Source: Isoetes taiwanensis (lineage: Eukaryota > Streptophyta > Lycopodiopsida > Isoetales > Isoetaceae). From it: a stretch of DNA of 64,000 nucleotides. Below are positions 24,423 through 37,040 of the stretch, piece by piece (position 1 is the stretch's first letter; every line of letters starts with the position of its first letter). A program made the translations under genes and the position numbers. The notes beneath the pieces are model-generated. The model was not told where the DNA came from. It saw only the letters and a program-made list of their open reading frames with translations, and did not search any database. Where the stretch lies: the NCBI GenBank assembly GCA_021234155.1, contig JAJEKV010000030.1:15986003-16050002 (forward strand), in the 5' to 3' direction.

Positions 24423-24998
24423 GCACGCACCCACCCACCCCACACATGTGCGCACCATACCCCCCGTGAGTCACTGAGTATGCATCCCCTCAGGCTATGA
24501 CTAGTACCATTCTAGCAAAGCCTTCGACTAATCCCCACCCCCACTTGCGTGGGTAAGAGAACCCTTGAATTAAGCACTACCAAGGTGTTAGGCAGATGAT
24601 CAATGGTTTGTATCAATATAAAGTCACTGTGCGCGCATCCCCTCAGGCACCTCTTAAATGACATTCCTTGATTTAAGAAATGTAGGTGAGGTATCCCCCA
24701 TGTGCATTTTTCATGTTATGATTTTTATGCTAAACAAGACAAAATTCTGTATCTCAACTTTATTTCTTCATGCAATGAGCTTCGGATGTTCAAATGACTT
24801 CACAATTTGAACTCAGAGATCTACTATTGTCTACTTTGCAATTGATTTCAAGTCAATTGGATAAGTATAACCTCTATCATCAGGCTGTCATACCCGAGCT
24901 GAATTCTGTAGCTCAAGTCCATGGCTTCATGGACGAAGTTTCAGATATCTAAACGACCTCAAAATTAGAGATAAAGGACTATCAATATGTCTAGATTT
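24423..24998. repeat. Dispersed repeat, copy 1, left part
   Basis: Nearly identical to 61130-61722. It is interrupted after ATATGTCTAGATTT by the L1 at 24999-32887 and resumes at 32888. The sequence contains divergent repeats of a module with TTCTGTA(G/T)CTCAA, TTCATGGCTTCATGGA and AGATATCTAAA. Non-coding. Confidence 0.85.
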
Positions 24999-25693
24999 GA
25001 TACTCTTCGTGAAGAAGAAAGATGATGACGTGCGCCATTTTTCTTGAATTGTGTCCTTTCCTCCACTTTCAGTTCAAATTTGATTCTTGGCAAAACTTGC
25101 CTTCGAGTTTGAATTGTTTTCGATTCTGAGGGAGAATTTCACTGCATTGGAGTGGCTGCCCCTGTAGAGGGTCAGCATTTTCGAATTGTTCAGAATCTCC
25201 TCTTTAATGGAAACAAAAATTTTTGCAATTATCAAACAGGGACGGAAGCTAATTTGTGGTTTTCTCTGTGGAACCCCGGCTGATCTTTGGAACTCTCTAC
25301 TAATCGAAAATCTCTTTCCAGACAATCTTTTCTCACGTGAATACTGCTTTGTTCCAAGCTGTGTTGAATTTGAGACAGAAATTATTGATTGTTGGTTGGA
25401 GGAATTTGTTGGAAGCAAGAGAATTCAAGCCACTGCTATTATTCGAATGCATTGTGAATGGTCGGAGGACAAAATTACTGTCAAATTGTACTCACCCATC
25501 TGATTTCTGAAGGTTTTGGTACTCTGGTTATGTCTAATTTTCACTTTCTAGCAATTGTAGGTAATTCATTCCACCTTTTAAGTCTATTCCTTCTCGATCC
25601 TTCTCTTTAGCCCGTTTTCTTTCCTTTCTTTTTCTCTCTTCCTCTGCTTTTTGGCGCTCAATTGCCCCTTTGTTGTCCCCTTCTGAAGTAATC

Positions 25694-28070
25694 ATGAACT
25701 CTGCTGGCCAAGGAAACCTAAATTCTAAGATTTTGCCATTTCTTCATTGTTTCTCCGCTCTTTCTAAAGAAGAACAGAGCGCTCTTCTGGCTAATCTTCA
25801 CAAGATCTCGGTTGATCCAGCAAACTTCATTCAATTTGGGAATTTCAAGGACTTAGCCCTCTTGGAAGCAAAAATGACACCTCTTTCGGACAAGACTCCA
25901 TTTTGGGACAATATCTCAAAAGATCCGACTGCAACCGGCTTCATTCCTCAGATAAATCCTGCCACTGGTGTTCCGTTTCCTTATGGGGTCGTGAGGCCAG
26001 CGAATGAAGCTCGATCTGATGCAGAATGGGATAATGTTCTTCAGCATGAGAGGCCTGATATCTCTTCAAACCTCGCGACCGTTCATGGTATTTATCTTAA
26101 ATCCCCATTGGTTTTGGAAAAACTGAAATGCCTTTCAAACTAATTTGTTGTCATAAAAATCAACAAGGTTGGGATAAGCATTGAAAAGCTGTGGTCTCAC
26201 TTACTATCTCTCCAAAAGGGCCTTTCTATCAAAGCTATCTACTGGTTAAATTACCCGTATATTATGGTCGAATGTGGAAGCCAAAGATCTGCAAATTACT
26301 TGCTTCAAAATGGAAGTTTAGTGATTGAAAACTTCTATTTGAATTTTATCAAGTGGAATCCTAAACTCTCAACTGCTGAACTCAAAAACTTTCATGTGGC
26401 CTCAACTTCCCTATTTGGATTAAATCCCATCTACTGGAACGAGGAATCAATCAAAACCCTATTCAACTCTATTGGCAATTATGTCTCCACTGTTTATGCC
26501 CCTTATAAGCCTCCTGTAGTCTATGTCCAAATTGATATATCCAAAGAAATTCCTATTTCCATTCCTTTCACTGATTGCTTTGGCCAAAAAACTTCTCTAG
26601 ACTTAAGGTGGAATGGTTTACCTCCTATCTGCTCTAATTGTGAATTTAGGCATTTCTGGTATGCCAATTGTATGGAGAAAGAAACTAATGACAATAATGT
26701 TTCTTCTAGCCCCCTTGCCCGCTCATTGTCTAAATTTCGTAAAAGCAAACAAGGTGAGGGTGTCTTTTCTTGGAGGAAAGTCAATGGCGCACAAAAAAGA
26801 ATTGCCAAAAAAAGGTTGGAGAAGGAAGCTCAAAATGGAGGTAACTCACAAATTGCTGCCAATCATAATGACTTCTCACATTCTGGTGGAACCATTACCG
26901 ATTCTAAAAGATATAAAGAAAAAGGGAAAGCCAAAATGGATGGAGATATCTCAGTCAAGGATTTACATAATATCTTGACCAAGATTGCTGCTGACTCTAA
27001 ATCCTTGAGGCATCAAGCTGACTACTCAAATTCCAAATGGAATCTATCAAATTGGATTCCTGCCAAAGGCACGAGAGATTCATTAACTAAGGAAATTCAA
27101 GCAAAATATTCTTTGAAGAATAAGGTGACAGGGAAAGTATCTAAAGCACAGACAGGTTTTATTGCCAAAGTGCCACAAGATGTCAACAAAAATAAGGAAA
27201 TTGCTATTGCTGAAACTGCTGAAAAGTTACCTCCAATAACACATGACCATAATCATATAAAAGGTAATATGGGGGAATCTTCTGAGTGCAAATCAAACAA
27301 ACAAGACAATGATGAGGTAATTCACCATCGCTCAAACCAGTTTTGTCGCTTTTTACTAACTCTCATGCACAATGATGGAATTATTGCAATCGAAAAATGA
27401 GGACTTGGTATATCCTTTAGCACCCCCCTTGCCCTACAGTTCATTCACCTACAAAGGTGGTAAATTTCATGGATCTTATTGACCTATCTTCTCCCGATGA
27501 TACTTTTACCTTGCCATGAGAGCAGCCTTCCATTTGGTAAAAAATATGCATCAGTTGGCTACATTGGATTTCAATGACATTGCCATGAGTACTTTCCATC
27601 AGTCATGTCAGGAAGTTGCAAGTTTGGATAAAGATAAACAGACTCAGCTGGTTCAGCATTCTAAAGTGATGGATAGGGAATCAAACATGATTGAAAAATG
27701 TGATATTGAGTTTGTTCCAGAGACTCCTCAATCTGCTGACTCTCAAAGCATTGAACAAGAAGAAACACCTTCCAGGCAAGTTCTTCATCCAAATAAATCT
27801 CTATTTAATAATAGTCTTAACAAAAAATTGACTGGTATTGCTACTGCTGATAAGTCTATTAATAAACTGTTTGAATTCATTCCTGGGGGGATATCTTCAG
27901 ATGAATTGGATAGTGAAAAGGAAAATTTATGCTCTAAAGAGAATGATAAAAATTGGGATTTTGAGTATTATCTGAATTCTTCTTCTGTTGTTAGCATTGA
28001 CAAGAGAGAGTCAACCAAAGTGAATAAGAAAAAAGCTAAGTTGTCTGCTAGCTTCAAAGGCACCCGCTAA
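25694..28070 (+). pseudogene. L1 ORF1 (DUF4283-like, zinc-knuckle) with stop and frameshift
   Basis: ORF1 binds element RNA. The first frame starts at ATG 25694 and is stopped by TAA at 26141-26143. The same frame continues through 27400 with a DUF4283-type region (WSHLLSLQKGLSIKAIYWL, then SLVIENFYLNFIKWNPKL). It is followed by LRWNGLPPICSNCEFRHFWY, the usual position of the CCHC knuckle. Here the spacing is CX2CX3HX5C instead of CX2CX4HX4C. After 27400 a frameshift leads to an acidic, Ser-rich tail (27516-28070). The layout matches plant L1 ORF1, which is typically followed closely by ORF2, as here. Confidence 0.8.
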
Positions 28071-28160
28071 TAATACTGTAAGCAAAAAATAAGAAAGAAA
28101 GAAGAGGGAAAACCAAGCATAGATAGCTTTTTCCTTTCATCCTTCTATATCAATATCCTT

Positions 28161-31100
28161 ATGAAGATTCTCACATGGAATCTTAGGGGGATTAAAGGTG
28201 CTCTCAAAAGAAGGAGAGTGATTTCCCAAATCAAATCCTATAAAGCCGACATCATTCTTTTACAAGAGCTTAAGCTTCAAAAATTTGAATGTGCAAATCT
28301 TGGAGATTGGATAATTCCAGGAAGCTCCTCCATTTGGATGGAAGCAGAAGGAACCTCAGGGGGGATATGTATGATTTGGAAAGATCTTAACACTGAACTG
28401 TTTTACAACAGCCCGAGCAAAATGTGGCAGTGTACTATTTTTAATATCATGGACAAATCTTTTGGTCTTATCAATATATATGCCTCAACCAATCCAAAAG
28501 AGAGAGAACTCCTCTGGTTGGATATTAATCATTGGATGAAGGCCCAAAATATTGATGACCTGGATCTTACCGGTGATTTCAACAATACTCCTTGTTGGAA
28601 TCAAAAATTGGGCAATAAGATCAATATGTCTAGGACTGAAAAAACACATTGGAATGACCTCATTGATGATAATTCTATGCTCATGATACCCTCCTCTTCA
28701 CGCTAAATTCACTTGGTCTAACAAGAGAAAAGGGAATGCTAGAGTGTTTTGTGCTTTTAGATGATTCTATCTATTAATATTTCATTCATTGGCTCCAATT
28801 GATTACCTGGACAATGCTTATGTTTACAAGATAAGCGCCGGACGCGATGATGAATCTATCGCTATTTCTGATCATCAACCTCAATTCCTTTGCACTCAAC
28901 ATCAGGTTTCTGTTCCAAGATCTGGTAACATTCCTTACAAGTTCAACTCCAGTTTGCTTCAAAACACATTGTTCTGTCAAGAGTTCAGGGGATTCTACTC
29001 TAGCCTTCCTAGAGTTACAGAATCCATGTCCATGAAGGGTTTCTATTCGAATCTTAAGGCCTCCAATCCTCGGATTAAAGAATGGTCTAAAAAGCTAAAA
29101 TCTGATAAAGTCAGGGAAAAAAACATTCTTCTTCAGCATATGAGAGATGTGAGGTTGGCTTTAAGTGAGGATCCTTTCAATTCTTCTTTACATCTCCAAG
29201 AGGAAAATCTTGAAATAAAGATCAGGATTATTGAGGAATTTGAGGCCAAAGGGGCAGCAATCAGATCGAAAATTAAATACACAAATGACATGGACTCTGG
29301 TAGCACGAATTTTTTCTTTAGAATTGCCAAGGCAAGACAGAATAAGAGCTCTATCAATGAAATTACTAATGATTCTGGTCTGGTTTTGAATAATCCCTGT
29401 GATATCACTAATTATTTCCATTCTAAATATTCTGATCTGTTTTCAAAAAGCATCATTTCTGATATCTCTATGGACAATAATGCCAAGAAATTCATTGATT
29501 TGATTGACTCCATTATTCCTAATGATCACAATCAAATGGATATTACCCTTTCAGATGCTCCTAGCCCTGATGAAGTTTTATCAATTCTCAAAAGCTTTAA
29601 ACATGGTAAATCTCCTGGTCCTGATGGATTTCCTCCAGAATTCTTTTTAGAATTTTGGGATTTAATCCAGTATGACTTCATGCATTTCATAAGAGGCTTT
29701 TGGGAAGCTAAGCATCTTCATCCTTCTATAGCTAGTGGATTTATCTCTTTAATCCCTAAAGTGGACAAGCCTACTGGGTTTTCTGACTGGAGACCAATAT
29801 CTTTAACCAATACCACCTATAAGATCTGTGCCAAAATTATTGCCTCAAGAATCAAAGATTATCTTCTAATCAGACGTTGGAAATCGAAAGTGCTTTTCTC
29901 CCTAATAGGTTTATTCTTGAGAACTATATTGCTGCCATGGAAGGGTTGCATTGGAATAAAATCTCGAATCAAAACTGTGTTCTTCTTAAGTTAGATTTTA
30001 AAAGAGCCTTTGATAACATTAGATGGGATTTCATTGAATATGCTATGGAAAAACTCGGTTTTCATGATAAAGTCATCCAGTTAATCAATGGTCTGAATCT
30101 TAGATCAAGTTCAGCAATTCTAATTAATGGTTCACCTAGTCCTTTTTTTCCTTTGGAGAGGGGGGTCAGACAAGGTTGTCCTTTGGCTCCTTATTTATTC
30201 ATTGTAGTGGCTGAGTTGCTGACTAAGGCTGTCCTGCATCATCAAAATGTTGGGAATTTGACAGGGCTAAAGCTCCCAAAATCCACTGAGTCTATTTGCA
30301 TCCACCAATATGCTGATGACACTTTCTGCTTCCTGGAAAATAAGGATGATAATATTAATCTTTTTATGGATATCTTGAGCCAATTTAGTGCAGCCTCAGG
30401 TGTGGACCTTAATTTATCTAAATGCATTATTATTGGTGATGATGACATTAATGTGCCTGGGATTAAAGTTATTAAAACCTCTGAAGTTACCAAACTCTTG
30501 GGAATGCCTTTATCTTTAAATTCAAATCTTTCTGGTCTGTGGTCTTCTATTGTTGAGAAAATTAGAGCTAAACTTCATACATACAGAAATTCACTATCTC
30601 TGGCTGGTCGAGTGGTAATTGCTAATCAAGTTCTCACCAGCTCCCATATTTATTTCTCCACTGCTCTTGTGGCTCCTGCCTGTGTCTATAAACAGATTGA
30701 GAAGATCATAAGGAATTTTATATGGAATGGTAACAACTTAGTCAATTGGAACACAATCACCATGAAGAAGAAAGAGGGTGGTCTAGCATGTAAAGACATT
30801 CATAAACAAGCTCAAGCTCTTGCTGGAAAGTTTGTTTGGAAAGCCCTCAGTGGTTCTAATAGTGCTGCCTCCAAATTCATTAGATATTGGCTTAAGGAGA
30901 GTTCTCCCCTGGGTCATCCCTCAGTCTCCCATGAGCCGCCACCCGCCTTTTGTGAAGTCTCCTTGGCATCAAACATGTCTCCTCTTATGAGGAATATTAT
31001 GAAGGCTTGGAATAATATTTTCTCGGCATTCAAATATGAGCAGGATATATGTTTTCATTCTGCTATGTCCATTTTTTGGTCTCCTACTTTTAAGGATCAT

Positions 31101-31880
31101 CCAAACCACGTGCTTGCTCTAAAGCACCCTCAAATATACAAAAAGTGGAGTTCTTATGATATCATTAACCGGGAGATCCGCGGGCGTAATAATGGATGGG
31201 TAACCCGGGTCTAATCTTAAAGCTACTATTAGAGGCTCTCAAACTGATAAAAAATTTACAAACACATCGGAACATTGTGGGAAACTCCAACATTAATCAG
31301 ATCCCCGTGATAGTAATTTGATTGGTGTTTAAATAAGAAGAAGTGTTATAAGGTAAAGGATGTCTATAATTTCATACATCGTAGTCCTCATCCTCCCAAA
31401 TCTTCCAAAGTGTTTGGGGAATTGATCCCATCGCTACCAAATTCATTATAAAAATGTTTGGAATTCTTATGTTGCAAAAAGGTTTCCTTCTTCATTTGGC
31501 TCATTGCAAACAAAAGTGTTCCTTGCCTCGTGTTATTAAATGCTAGGAATCCTAATGTGTCTCCCAATTGCCCTCTAAACTGTAATAATGTTGAGGATTT
31601 TGAACATATCTTTTTTCTGTTCTAAGTTGATTCCTTGTGGTCTTGGATCAATAGATATTTTGGTAACTTTGATAGATCTTCTATAATCAATCTCTTACAA
31701 GGACAAGACACTTACAAAAACACTATTGTCTATTTATGCCTTTGGAATATCCGGAAATCCGTAAATAGATGTTTATATGTAAAAAAAAGGTTTTCTATTA
31801 CTTGGATCAAATTGCATATTAAGTATGACATTGAACTTTGTGCTACCGCACATAGGAAATTATTTTGTCGACAATTATGA
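28161..31880 (+). pseudogene. L1 ORF2: AP endonuclease and reverse transcriptase, frameshifted
   Basis: ORF2 nicks target DNA and reverse transcribes from the nick. The endonuclease begins MKILTWNLRG, with LLQELKL and LTGDFNNTPCWN; after a frameshift near 28690 it gives SDHQP (catalytic His). The RT follows with GKSPGPDGFPPEFF, SGFISLIPKVDKP and WRPISLTN. After another shift near 29870 come SAFLPNRFILENY, LLKLDFKRAFDNIRW, GVRQGCPLAPYLF and QYADDT with both catalytic Asp. The frame ends at 31214. The C-terminal zinc-binding remnant (CPLNCNNVEDFEHIFF near 31580) and a WNIRKSVN segment lie in later frames. Motif order and residues are those of plant L1. Confidence 0.9.
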
Positions 31881-31958
31881 CAGGTGTTGGGATCAAATTG
31901 GTGAATTTGTGGGGTATCATCTTTTGTTCATTTCCAGGCTCACATTTACAAATGCTAA

Positions 31959-32534
31959 TTGAGTTTTTTTTGCTTAGGATACATGGAGTTATGCAGAGGT
32001 CCACATACAAACAGATACTTTGTCACTAAGGATGGGGCCTCTTTGAGAAATGAAGTGGCCAGATATGGTGAACACAGAATACATGAGCATCAAGTCTACT
32101 ATCCTCCACATAATCATTGGACACATAAGCAGGTAGTAGATGATGAGGAGGTTAGGACAAAATCGGAAAGGTTATGGGCTTCAATCTTCTCAAGAGAAGT
32201 GATGCAAACAAATCTACTTTATTTTGGTTCATGGAAAAGCATCACCATGAATTCTGAGTAAAGGCAATTCTTGAGGTACAGAGAACTATACTATACACAC
32301 AGGATGCTAGCTGATGCTTATGGCAATCTTATTCTGCTCATGGTACAGCAAGATTATTATAGACTGATCAGAGACCAGTTGTGGAAAGAATACTCATACA
32401 CTCTGGATACAACTAGCAATTTCACAACCCGCTTCAATATCCTCTTCCAGTCTGATGATCCCAATTGCCCCATTATTCCTACCATCCCATCAACAAGGAT
32501 CTTAGCAAAAGTCAGCACTATGGCCTCCTTATGA
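31959..32534 (+). pseudogene. Unidentified His/Tyr-rich frame downstream of L1 ORF2
   Basis: About 190 codons in one frame broken by a single TAA near 32259, inside the L1 boundaries but after the RT region. It contains HRIHEHQVYYPPHNHWTHKQ and many Tyr, Arg and Trp. I see no RNase H motif or other known domain. It may be a C-terminal extension, a captured host exon or a 3' UTR that happens to be open. Composition differs from the Lys/Asn-rich ORF2 before it. Confidence 0.35.
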
Positions 32535-32859
32535 TTGCAATATTTCTGTTTGTATGTGCAGGTTTTAGTAATGACAACAAAAGGGCAATACAGGGATGCA
32601 TCTCTTTTTCTATTCAGCAATATGCTCGGGCCTTCTATGTGATTTCTTGCAAAAGTGGTTACCTATTTTGATACATTTGCTGCTGTGAAGAATCTTCATA
32701 TTCTTCAAGCTTATTTTGGCCGGATACTTTTATAAACATCTGTGTGGATAATTATATTGTCACCTAATATCATATTGTGCCTTGTTAAGCATCGATGGGA
32801 CTTAACAGGATTTTGTATGTTTTTCCTTAATTAATGAAAAAATCATCTCGTTCCTTCAA

Positions 32860-32887
<28 letters not shown>

Positions 32888-32890
<3 letters not shown>

Positions 32891-33066
32891 TGTCTAGATT
32901 TAGGGCCACTATTTTCAAAGCAATTGGATGAGTATAACTCTGAAATATCATTTTTTCCTCAAGCCATCAACTCCACGTAGAGTTCTGTAGCTCAACTTCA
33001 TGCCTTCATGGAGGTAGTTTCAAATAGCCAAATGACCTCATTCAAAGCAATTGGATAAGTATAGCC
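32888..33066. repeat. Dispersed repeat, copy 1, right part
   Basis: Continues the repeat interrupted by the L1 and matches 61712-61890 almost exactly, then diverges abruptly after AAGTATAGCC. The 61 kb copy continues about 130 bp further. Confidence 0.85.
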
Positions 33067-33783
33067 CCACTGTTTCTGGTAATCCTCGACCCTAACCCCC
33101 ACTTTTTCGATTCCTCTGTTAAAGGTTATATGCAACTACTAAAGTACCCAAAGCAGGCTTAGAATTTTAATCACAAAATTTTCTTATGGAACTTACCGAC
33201 CAATAGGCCCATAACGCACATGAATCCTCATCAAAGCTTGAAAATAACTTCGTCAACAAAAATATCATGGTCTCTACAACTTAATAAACCAAGTTAGTTA
33301 CTTCCAAACTCAATTCTAGTCTGGGTCGGAATGCTTGAAAAATGAGGTTCTGCAGAACTGCACATTCGAAGTTCCACAAAATGACTTGAAACATGACGAT
33401 ATGTTACCTGCTATCTAATACCCATGGTGAGGTCGCAAGGAACCTCCGAAGCCCTGCGGGAGAGCTTTGGATGCAAAAGAGAGCCTTGATGCAATATATG
33501 GCAACAAAGGGCTCCAGAATGCGTGTTGAAGCCCATAAGAACAAAAATGTGGCAATTGGTAAGAAATTTTCCTAACTATTTTTTCCTTGTTATTTTTTCC
33601 CTCAACACGAAAGAGAAAGAAGAATCAGATGAAGTAACGGGGAGCTCAAAATGGAGTAGATCTTGGCTGAAGTATCTTGCCAACAATAGCCCATTGATTT
33701 TTGAATTTTGTACTCGGGAATCTAAGCCCAAATGAATATTGTCCATTGATTTTTTAATTTTATACTCTAGGAAACTAAGGTAT
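33067..33783. other. No gene seen
   Basis: Short frames on both strands only. The last five bases, GGTAT (33779-33783), are the left target duplication of the LTR element that follows. Confidence 0.5.
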
Positions 33784-35332
33784 TGTGACGTTCCAAGTAT
33801 ATATACGGTATATGTATAAATACATTGACACGTCACCCAGTAGAGATATGCCACCATGGGGTATGGTAACCTAGGGGGTTGACCTAAAAGGGATTTAATT
33901 AGCTATATTAATTAAAACATTAAGGATAATAACCTATGATTAAGGAAATTAATAATAATTAAGCTTGGCCAAACTCGATTGGCCAGCATGGTAAATGCTA
34001 ATTGGAACCAATTAGGTGGATCACCACCCCCATATCAACCTTAATCGACCCAGTTGAGCGCCCAAGGAGCAGCTGAGCGCCCAAGGATTGTTGCAGACCT
34101 TACCAAAGTCACTAAACCACCACTAGCTGTTGCTGCCACCCTACTTGCAGCACTATGGAAGCACCCCACGATAACGGTTCCAGCCGAAACACGGGTTAGT
34201 AGTAGTTTAGCTTGTGACTTATAGGATAATACTGTAGTACTCTCTTTTCTGATTGCCTTTGTTGAAATTAACCCTTCTCTGGTAAGTAGGATTACATTTC
34301 AATTATGAATGGTGCTCTGTTAAGGAATTGGTTGATGTATCTATGAAGTATTCGGGTAGTTTCCATTAAACAGGGGTTTAAAGGGGGGTAGAGACCTCTA
34401 GCCCTATAACATTCCCACTAGTTGCGGCCTGTATACAAGAGACCATCGGGTTGTAGATGCTATGGTCTGGCTTAGCACCAGATAAGGGACACAGTGGTGA
34501 AGTGGGGGTGGGGTCTTGCACGAACATAAAAGGCTCCTAAGACTCCTACAGTGGGCTAGGCCTGATAGCCGGTCACGTAGAGGGTCGGGTATGGGTCTGA
34601 CACTCCCTGGGTGTAGAGGTGTGATCCGTATGGAGCATCTTGCACTTTGAGTAGATTTAGGGTGAGTAAGTCGGTTACGGATGCGGGGGTCGCTGATGCG
34701 GCACGTATTCTCTAGCTCACCCATGGAACCACTGTGATCCTGGAAGGGGACGCTTCCCTGACCTGCCTCATCGGACCGGGGCGTCATGACCCCTGGAGTA
34801 GGCTCAACAGGGTGGTACCTTGAGTCTGCGTCTCCAGAAGGCTATAGCAAAGCCATAGCGTGACTCAACCCATCTGCAAAGTGTGCACAGGAGGGGCGGA
34901 TGGAGTGGACAACCCTAGCCGATGTTCTATGCCAGCCAACGCCATGCCAAGACTCGGTCTGCTGATCTCTTGAGGCCCACCGTCGGTCGATCGATCCTCA
35001 CCGGAGTCCGAGGCGGGTAGAACCCGAGGTTTGGGGTGTTTTCTTAGTTTTAGATGCATATTCTTTGCCGTTGTTATTGGGATGGATGCGCCACCCTTCG
35101 TGGTGGTTATTTATATATGATTTATGCTGTGTGCTAACCCTTGTATTCATGCTTCCGCGACGTAGGAGCCCATCGGCGCGTGGGCGAATGACACCTCGTG
35201 TCCTTCACCCGAAAGCATCTCTAACGTAGATGGCCCGGTCGACGGAGGCCCGCTCATGGCAAGTTGGTTGCCATGGAGGGGAAAGTCCCGTATGTATACT
35301 ACTGGGGTCGATATATATTGAGGGCGTCCACA
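33784..35332 (+). mobile_element. 5' LTR of the gag-only element
   Basis: Identified by its terminal inverted repeats and by matches to the right end of the element: 34012-34265 matches 37130-37382 with one mismatch seen, and 34986-35332 matches 37383-37738. The last 140 bp differ from the right copy mainly by one-base insertions and deletions, while the preceding 120 bp is essentially identical. Confidence 0.8.
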
Positions 35333-35345
35333 ATGGTATCGATCG
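35333..35345 (+). promoter_or_regulatory. Primer-binding-site-like sequence
   Basis: TGGTATCGATCG lies within two bases of the LTR end. The first seven bases match the usual initiator-Met tRNA primer site (TGGTATCAGAGC) and the rest does not. Weak but correctly placed. Confidence 0.4.
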
Positions 35346-36097
35346 TGATTTTGGATTTGCTTTCGAAATCATAGATCGACCAAACACTAACTCGTTAGTT
35401 CGGGTTGTTAGGAGGAGGCTAAGTTAGTGTGTTGTTGGACCTCTTTGATGTTTGGGTTTGTGTTAGGTTAAAAGTAAGAAATTGTAGCTTTAAAGAAGTT
35501 AGGGCGTCTGTAGGCCCCAAGTTGGAAGAATTATAAATTTTTGTAGGTAGTTTAAATGAAGGAAAAAGCGGTTCCATTGGATCGGGCGTACCCCAAATAC
35601 CCTAGGACAGTCGTCGCTGTCGAAGAAATGGTCAAAGGAAGGCCCGAAAGTCAACTCGGGCGCCGCTTGAATTTCATCGCCTTGCAGTCAAGGTGGGAGA
35701 GCCAAAAATGCAGCCGGGCGGGCCTCTGATCCAGACAAGTCATGGGCCCAACGCTGGGCCCGGAAGTCAACCCTTGCTTTTTCGTCGACCCCCAGTCGTG
35801 GTGGGAGCGCGTAGAATGCAGTCGGCGCCCGACCATATGTTTCGCGTATTTCCGCCGTATAAAAAATTTTTAATTAAGAAAATAAAAAAAAAGTTAATAA
35901 GAAAATTTTAAAATTTCAAAAGTTAACGGGCCGTTATAGTTTTTCATTTCCGCCTTGCCTTAACCGACGCCCGCCATCACCGCCAGATTTGACCCTGCTT
36001 CGTCGCCCTTGTTCCTCGCTAACCCTAGCGCCTTCGTCACCGCTCCCCTAGCCGCAAGCGCTTTACCGCCTATCTTCTTGACCTTAGCGCCATAGCC

Positions 36098-36971
36098 ATG
36101 GCCAACACCAAGAGCGCTCCGGACCCCTCTACCCTCACCATAGCCGAGATCTATGTCTTGATCGCCCGGCATATGGCTACCGACCCTGCTTTGATCGACA
36201 TACTCCTAGACGAGCTAGTAAATAGATTTGAGAACAACGATAGGATCCCCTATCCCATTTACCACTTCTCGGAGCCATTCTTGATCCGGTTGAACCTTCG
36301 CCAGCTCCCTTAACCATGGCCGAGCAACCTGACTTGGTCATGATGCTGATCAAGTTCTACCCTCCCGAATGTGAAGGACACACGGAGGAGGACATAAGGG
36401 GGGAGGCTGATCGCATCCGAAACTTGGCCAGAGAGGATGACCGCCAAGAATAGAACGAGCCGATACGGCGGCTCGGGGCAGGGAGTACCGGTACCTCGGG
36501 GATGGAGTCGCCGTCATAGATGGTAGGGCGATTCAGATTCCCCCATACCGATGGGATGAAAATTCCCGGAGCTTCGTATGGGGGGAGATCCCTGATATCA
36601 GCATAGACTACTTAATCACCATCCAGATTGACATGGCCCAGAGACCCGACCGGTACCATGCTGAACTTCTTCGCCGTAGCGCAGCACAACACTTCGCTCA
36701 GGTTGAAGAAGATCTTAGGAGGGCCCGGGAGTTCCGGGAAGAGCAGGATAGGATAGAACGGGAGAAAGCGGAGAAGGCCCGACAGGAGCAGCCAGACCAG
36801 CAGGGTGCAGGAGCATCGGGGAGTGGGCAGGGGCCAATACCGACCGAGCACACGACCGTTAAGCACCGGAGGAAGGCCGTCGCCCGCAAATCCGGCAGTC
36901 AATACAAGGAAAAACTAAAGACTGTCGGAGCTTTTGGGAAGAATGCAAGCTCCAGTCGTAGGCAGGAGTGA
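36098..36971 (+). pseudogene. gag-like frames of the gag-only element
   Basis: The frame 36098-36313 begins MANTKSAPDPSTLTIAEIYV and is followed, after a gap with stops, by 36633-36971. That frame contains AQVEEDLRRAREFREEQDRI, a charged helical stretch, then a Gly/Ser/Gln linker and a basic tail. Gag-like proteins of plant gag-only elements often have this helical then basic arrangement, but no diagnostic motif is visible. It is placed between the primer site and the right LTR. Confidence 0.5.
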
Positions 36972-37040
36972 GTGGATGCGTCCCGACCAGTTGTTGGGGC
37001 CAAGACTGTACCTGCAAAAAGGGGGCCGCCTCCAAACCCT

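Larger units (their letters stand above)
24999..32887 (+). mobile_element. L1-clade LINE, 7.9 kb, with 14-bp target duplication
   Basis: Non-LTR retrotransposon with 5' UTR, ORF1 (DUF4283-like), ORF2 (AP endonuclease plus RT) and a 3' end AATGAAAAAATCATCTCG followed by a poly(A)/(TA)n tail. It is bounded by ATATGTCTAGATTT at 24985-24998 and 32888-32901. The uninterrupted target is present at 61.7 kb, which proves the boundaries. The reading frames are broken by a few stops and shifts, so this copy is inactive. It seems full length at the 5' end, unlike most L1 copies. Confidence 0.9.

Noticed and set aside
31959-32534. RNase H domain after L1 RT
   Set aside because: Some plant L1 elements have one, but no Asp/Glu catalytic pattern is visible here.
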